DNA of 6,108 nt from assembly GCA_023415725.1 (NCBI GenBank), contig JAEZJR010000335.1, forward strand, positions 1 through 6,108. Reading direction: 5' to 3'. The notes under the pieces are model-generated. The model ran no database searches, was not told the origin of the DNA, and saw only the letters and a program-made list of their open reading frames with translations. This DNA comes from Acidobacteriota bacterium. Its GTDB lineage: Bacteria; Acidobacteriota; Blastocatellia; Pyrinomonadales; Pyrinomonadaceae. Both the position numbers and the translations under genes were made by a program. Positions 5,198 to 6,108 of the stretch are shown piece by piece (the stretch's first letter is position 1; each line of letters starts with the position of its first letter).

Positions 5198-6108
5198 ATG
5201 TCAATCAATCAAGCCACATATTCACTTCCGCCCAAAATAGAAGAAGCAGTCCGCGCCCAGATCACAAGCTGGAACTCAGAAGAAAAGATCCGTCGCATCT
5301 GGGAGAAGGACTCTTCGGTCTGGACCGGTGCCGACGAATCTAAATGGCTCGATTGGCTTACGATCGCGGAAGAGGAGATCGAGAACACTCAAAAGTACAA
5401 AGATCTCCACGCCGACATCGAACAGGCCGGTTTCGAACACATTCTCCTGATGGGTATGGGCGGTTCGTCGCTCTGCCCCGAGGTTCTGGCACTCACGTTT
5501 GGCAAGAAGCAATTCCACATCCTTGATTCCACGGTGCCCGCCCAGGTAAAGGCGATCGAGGAAAAGCTCGACATTGCGAAGACGCTCTTCATCGTCGCGA
5601 GCAAATCCGGTTCCACACTCGAGCCCAACTGCTTCAAGCAATATTTCTTCGACCGCGTTTCGAAAGTCTCCGATAAACCGGGTAAGCAGTTCATTGCCGT
5701 AACCGATCCCGGCTCAAAGATGGAGCGGATCGCGAAAGAAGACGGATTTCGCCACATCTTCTATGGCAAGCCCGAGATCGGCGGGCGTTTCTCCGCCCTC
5801 TCCGCTTTCGGCCTCGTCGCGGCCGCGTCGATGGGGCTCGACGTAGATATCTTCCTCCGCCGTGGCGTCCGCATGTCGGAGATCTGCCGGCGTTCAGATG
5901 CGGCAGAGAACCCCGGAGCCTTACTCGGCCTCGTGCTCGGCATCTGCCACAGCCAGGGCCGCGATAAACTAACGATCTTCACCTCGCCCGAGATTTCCGA
6001 CCTCGGTGCATGGCTTGAACAGCTCATTGCCGAATCGACCGGCAAGAACGGTGTTGCCATCATCCCGGTCGACCGAGAGCCATTGATCGAACCGGAGAAT
6101 TACTACGA
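5198..6108 (+). CDS. pgi: Glucose-6-phosphate isomerase, N-terminal part (partial)
   Basis: This enzyme interconverts glucose 6-phosphate and fructose 6-phosphate in glycolysis and gluconeogenesis. 303 residues are visible before the window ends. Two SIS-type sugar-phosphate motifs are clear: GMGGSS (86-91) and SKSGSTLE (135-142). They are followed by GGRFSALSAFGL (from 195, Arg197 matching the family's active-site Arg) and QLIAESTGKNG, with the probable catalytic Glu279. The active-site His lies beyond the end. The start, ATYSLPPKIEEAV...IRRIWEKDSSVWTG, resembles the isomerase half of bifunctional transaldolase/phosphoglucose isomerase proteins. Here, however, an in-frame stop at 5180 and a Shine-Dalgarno sequence show that it begins alone, with no transaldolase upstream. 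The gene is divergent from the TPR gene. The enzyme shares its substrate with the inositol-phosphate synthase nearby. Confidence 0.93.
   Translation, partial: MSINQATYSLPPKIEEAVRAQITSWNSEEKIRRIWEKDSSVWTGADESKWLDWLTIAEEEIENTQKYKDLHADIEQAGFEHILLMGMGGSSLCPEVLALTFGKKQFHILDSTVPAQVKAIEEKLDIAKTLFIVASKSGSTLEPNCFKQYFFDRVSKVSDKPGKQFIAVTDPGSKMERIAKEDGFRHIFYGKPEIGGRFSALSAFGLVAAASMGLDVDIFLRRGVRMSEICRRSDAAENPGALLGLVLGICHSQGRDKLTIFTSPEISDLGAWLEQLIAESTGKNGVAIIPVDREPLIEPENYY

Overview
The window carries five protein-coding genes and no rRNA, tRNA, CRISPR array or transposase that I can recognise. It reads like chromosomal DNA from a moderately GC-rich bacterium. An Acidobacteriota member, perhaps of the Blastocatellia/Pyrinomonadales type, would fit. 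This is inference from the style of the isomerase gene, the dispersed-repeat-like elements, and weak or absent Shine-Dalgarno sequences at most genes. No gene here is a decisive taxonomic marker.

Layout. (1) Positions 1-721, minus strand: the N-terminal half of an NAD(P)-dependent aldehyde dehydrogenase, cut by the window edge. (2) 722-885: a divergent intergenic region with a good minus-strand promoter candidate and a perfect GC-rich palindrome. (3) 886-2529, plus strand: a complete acyl-CoA ligase of the AMP-binding superfamily. It carries an in-frame block of heptameric repeats arranged as an inverted pair, plus a second atypical segment. (4) 2530-3026: about 500 bases with no convincing gene but several hairpins, ending in a promoter very close to the next start codon. 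(5) 3027-4199, plus: myo-inositol-1-phosphate synthase. (6) 4173-5087, minus: a secreted or periplasmic TPR protein that overlaps the synthase gene tail to tail by 27 bases. (7) 5088-5197: a short divergent regulatory region with an inverted repeat. (8) 5198-6108, plus: a glucose-6-phosphate isomerase, cut by the window edge. It resembles the isomerase half of transaldolase/isomerase fusion proteins but starts on its own.

How the genes relate. None are packed as a same-strand operon: neighbours are divergent, convergent, or separated by 500 bases. A metabolic thread can be drawn. Glucose-6-phosphate is the substrate of both the inositol-phosphate synthase and the isomerase, so these two near neighbours sit at one branch point. 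The divergent dehydrogenase and acyl-CoA ligase could act together on aldehydes and acids, but the sequence does not fix their substrates.

The most unusual feature is the heptad inverted-repeat element at 1751-1832, which is translated as part of the ligase. I see no clear sign of a novel multi-gene defence or mobile system here.
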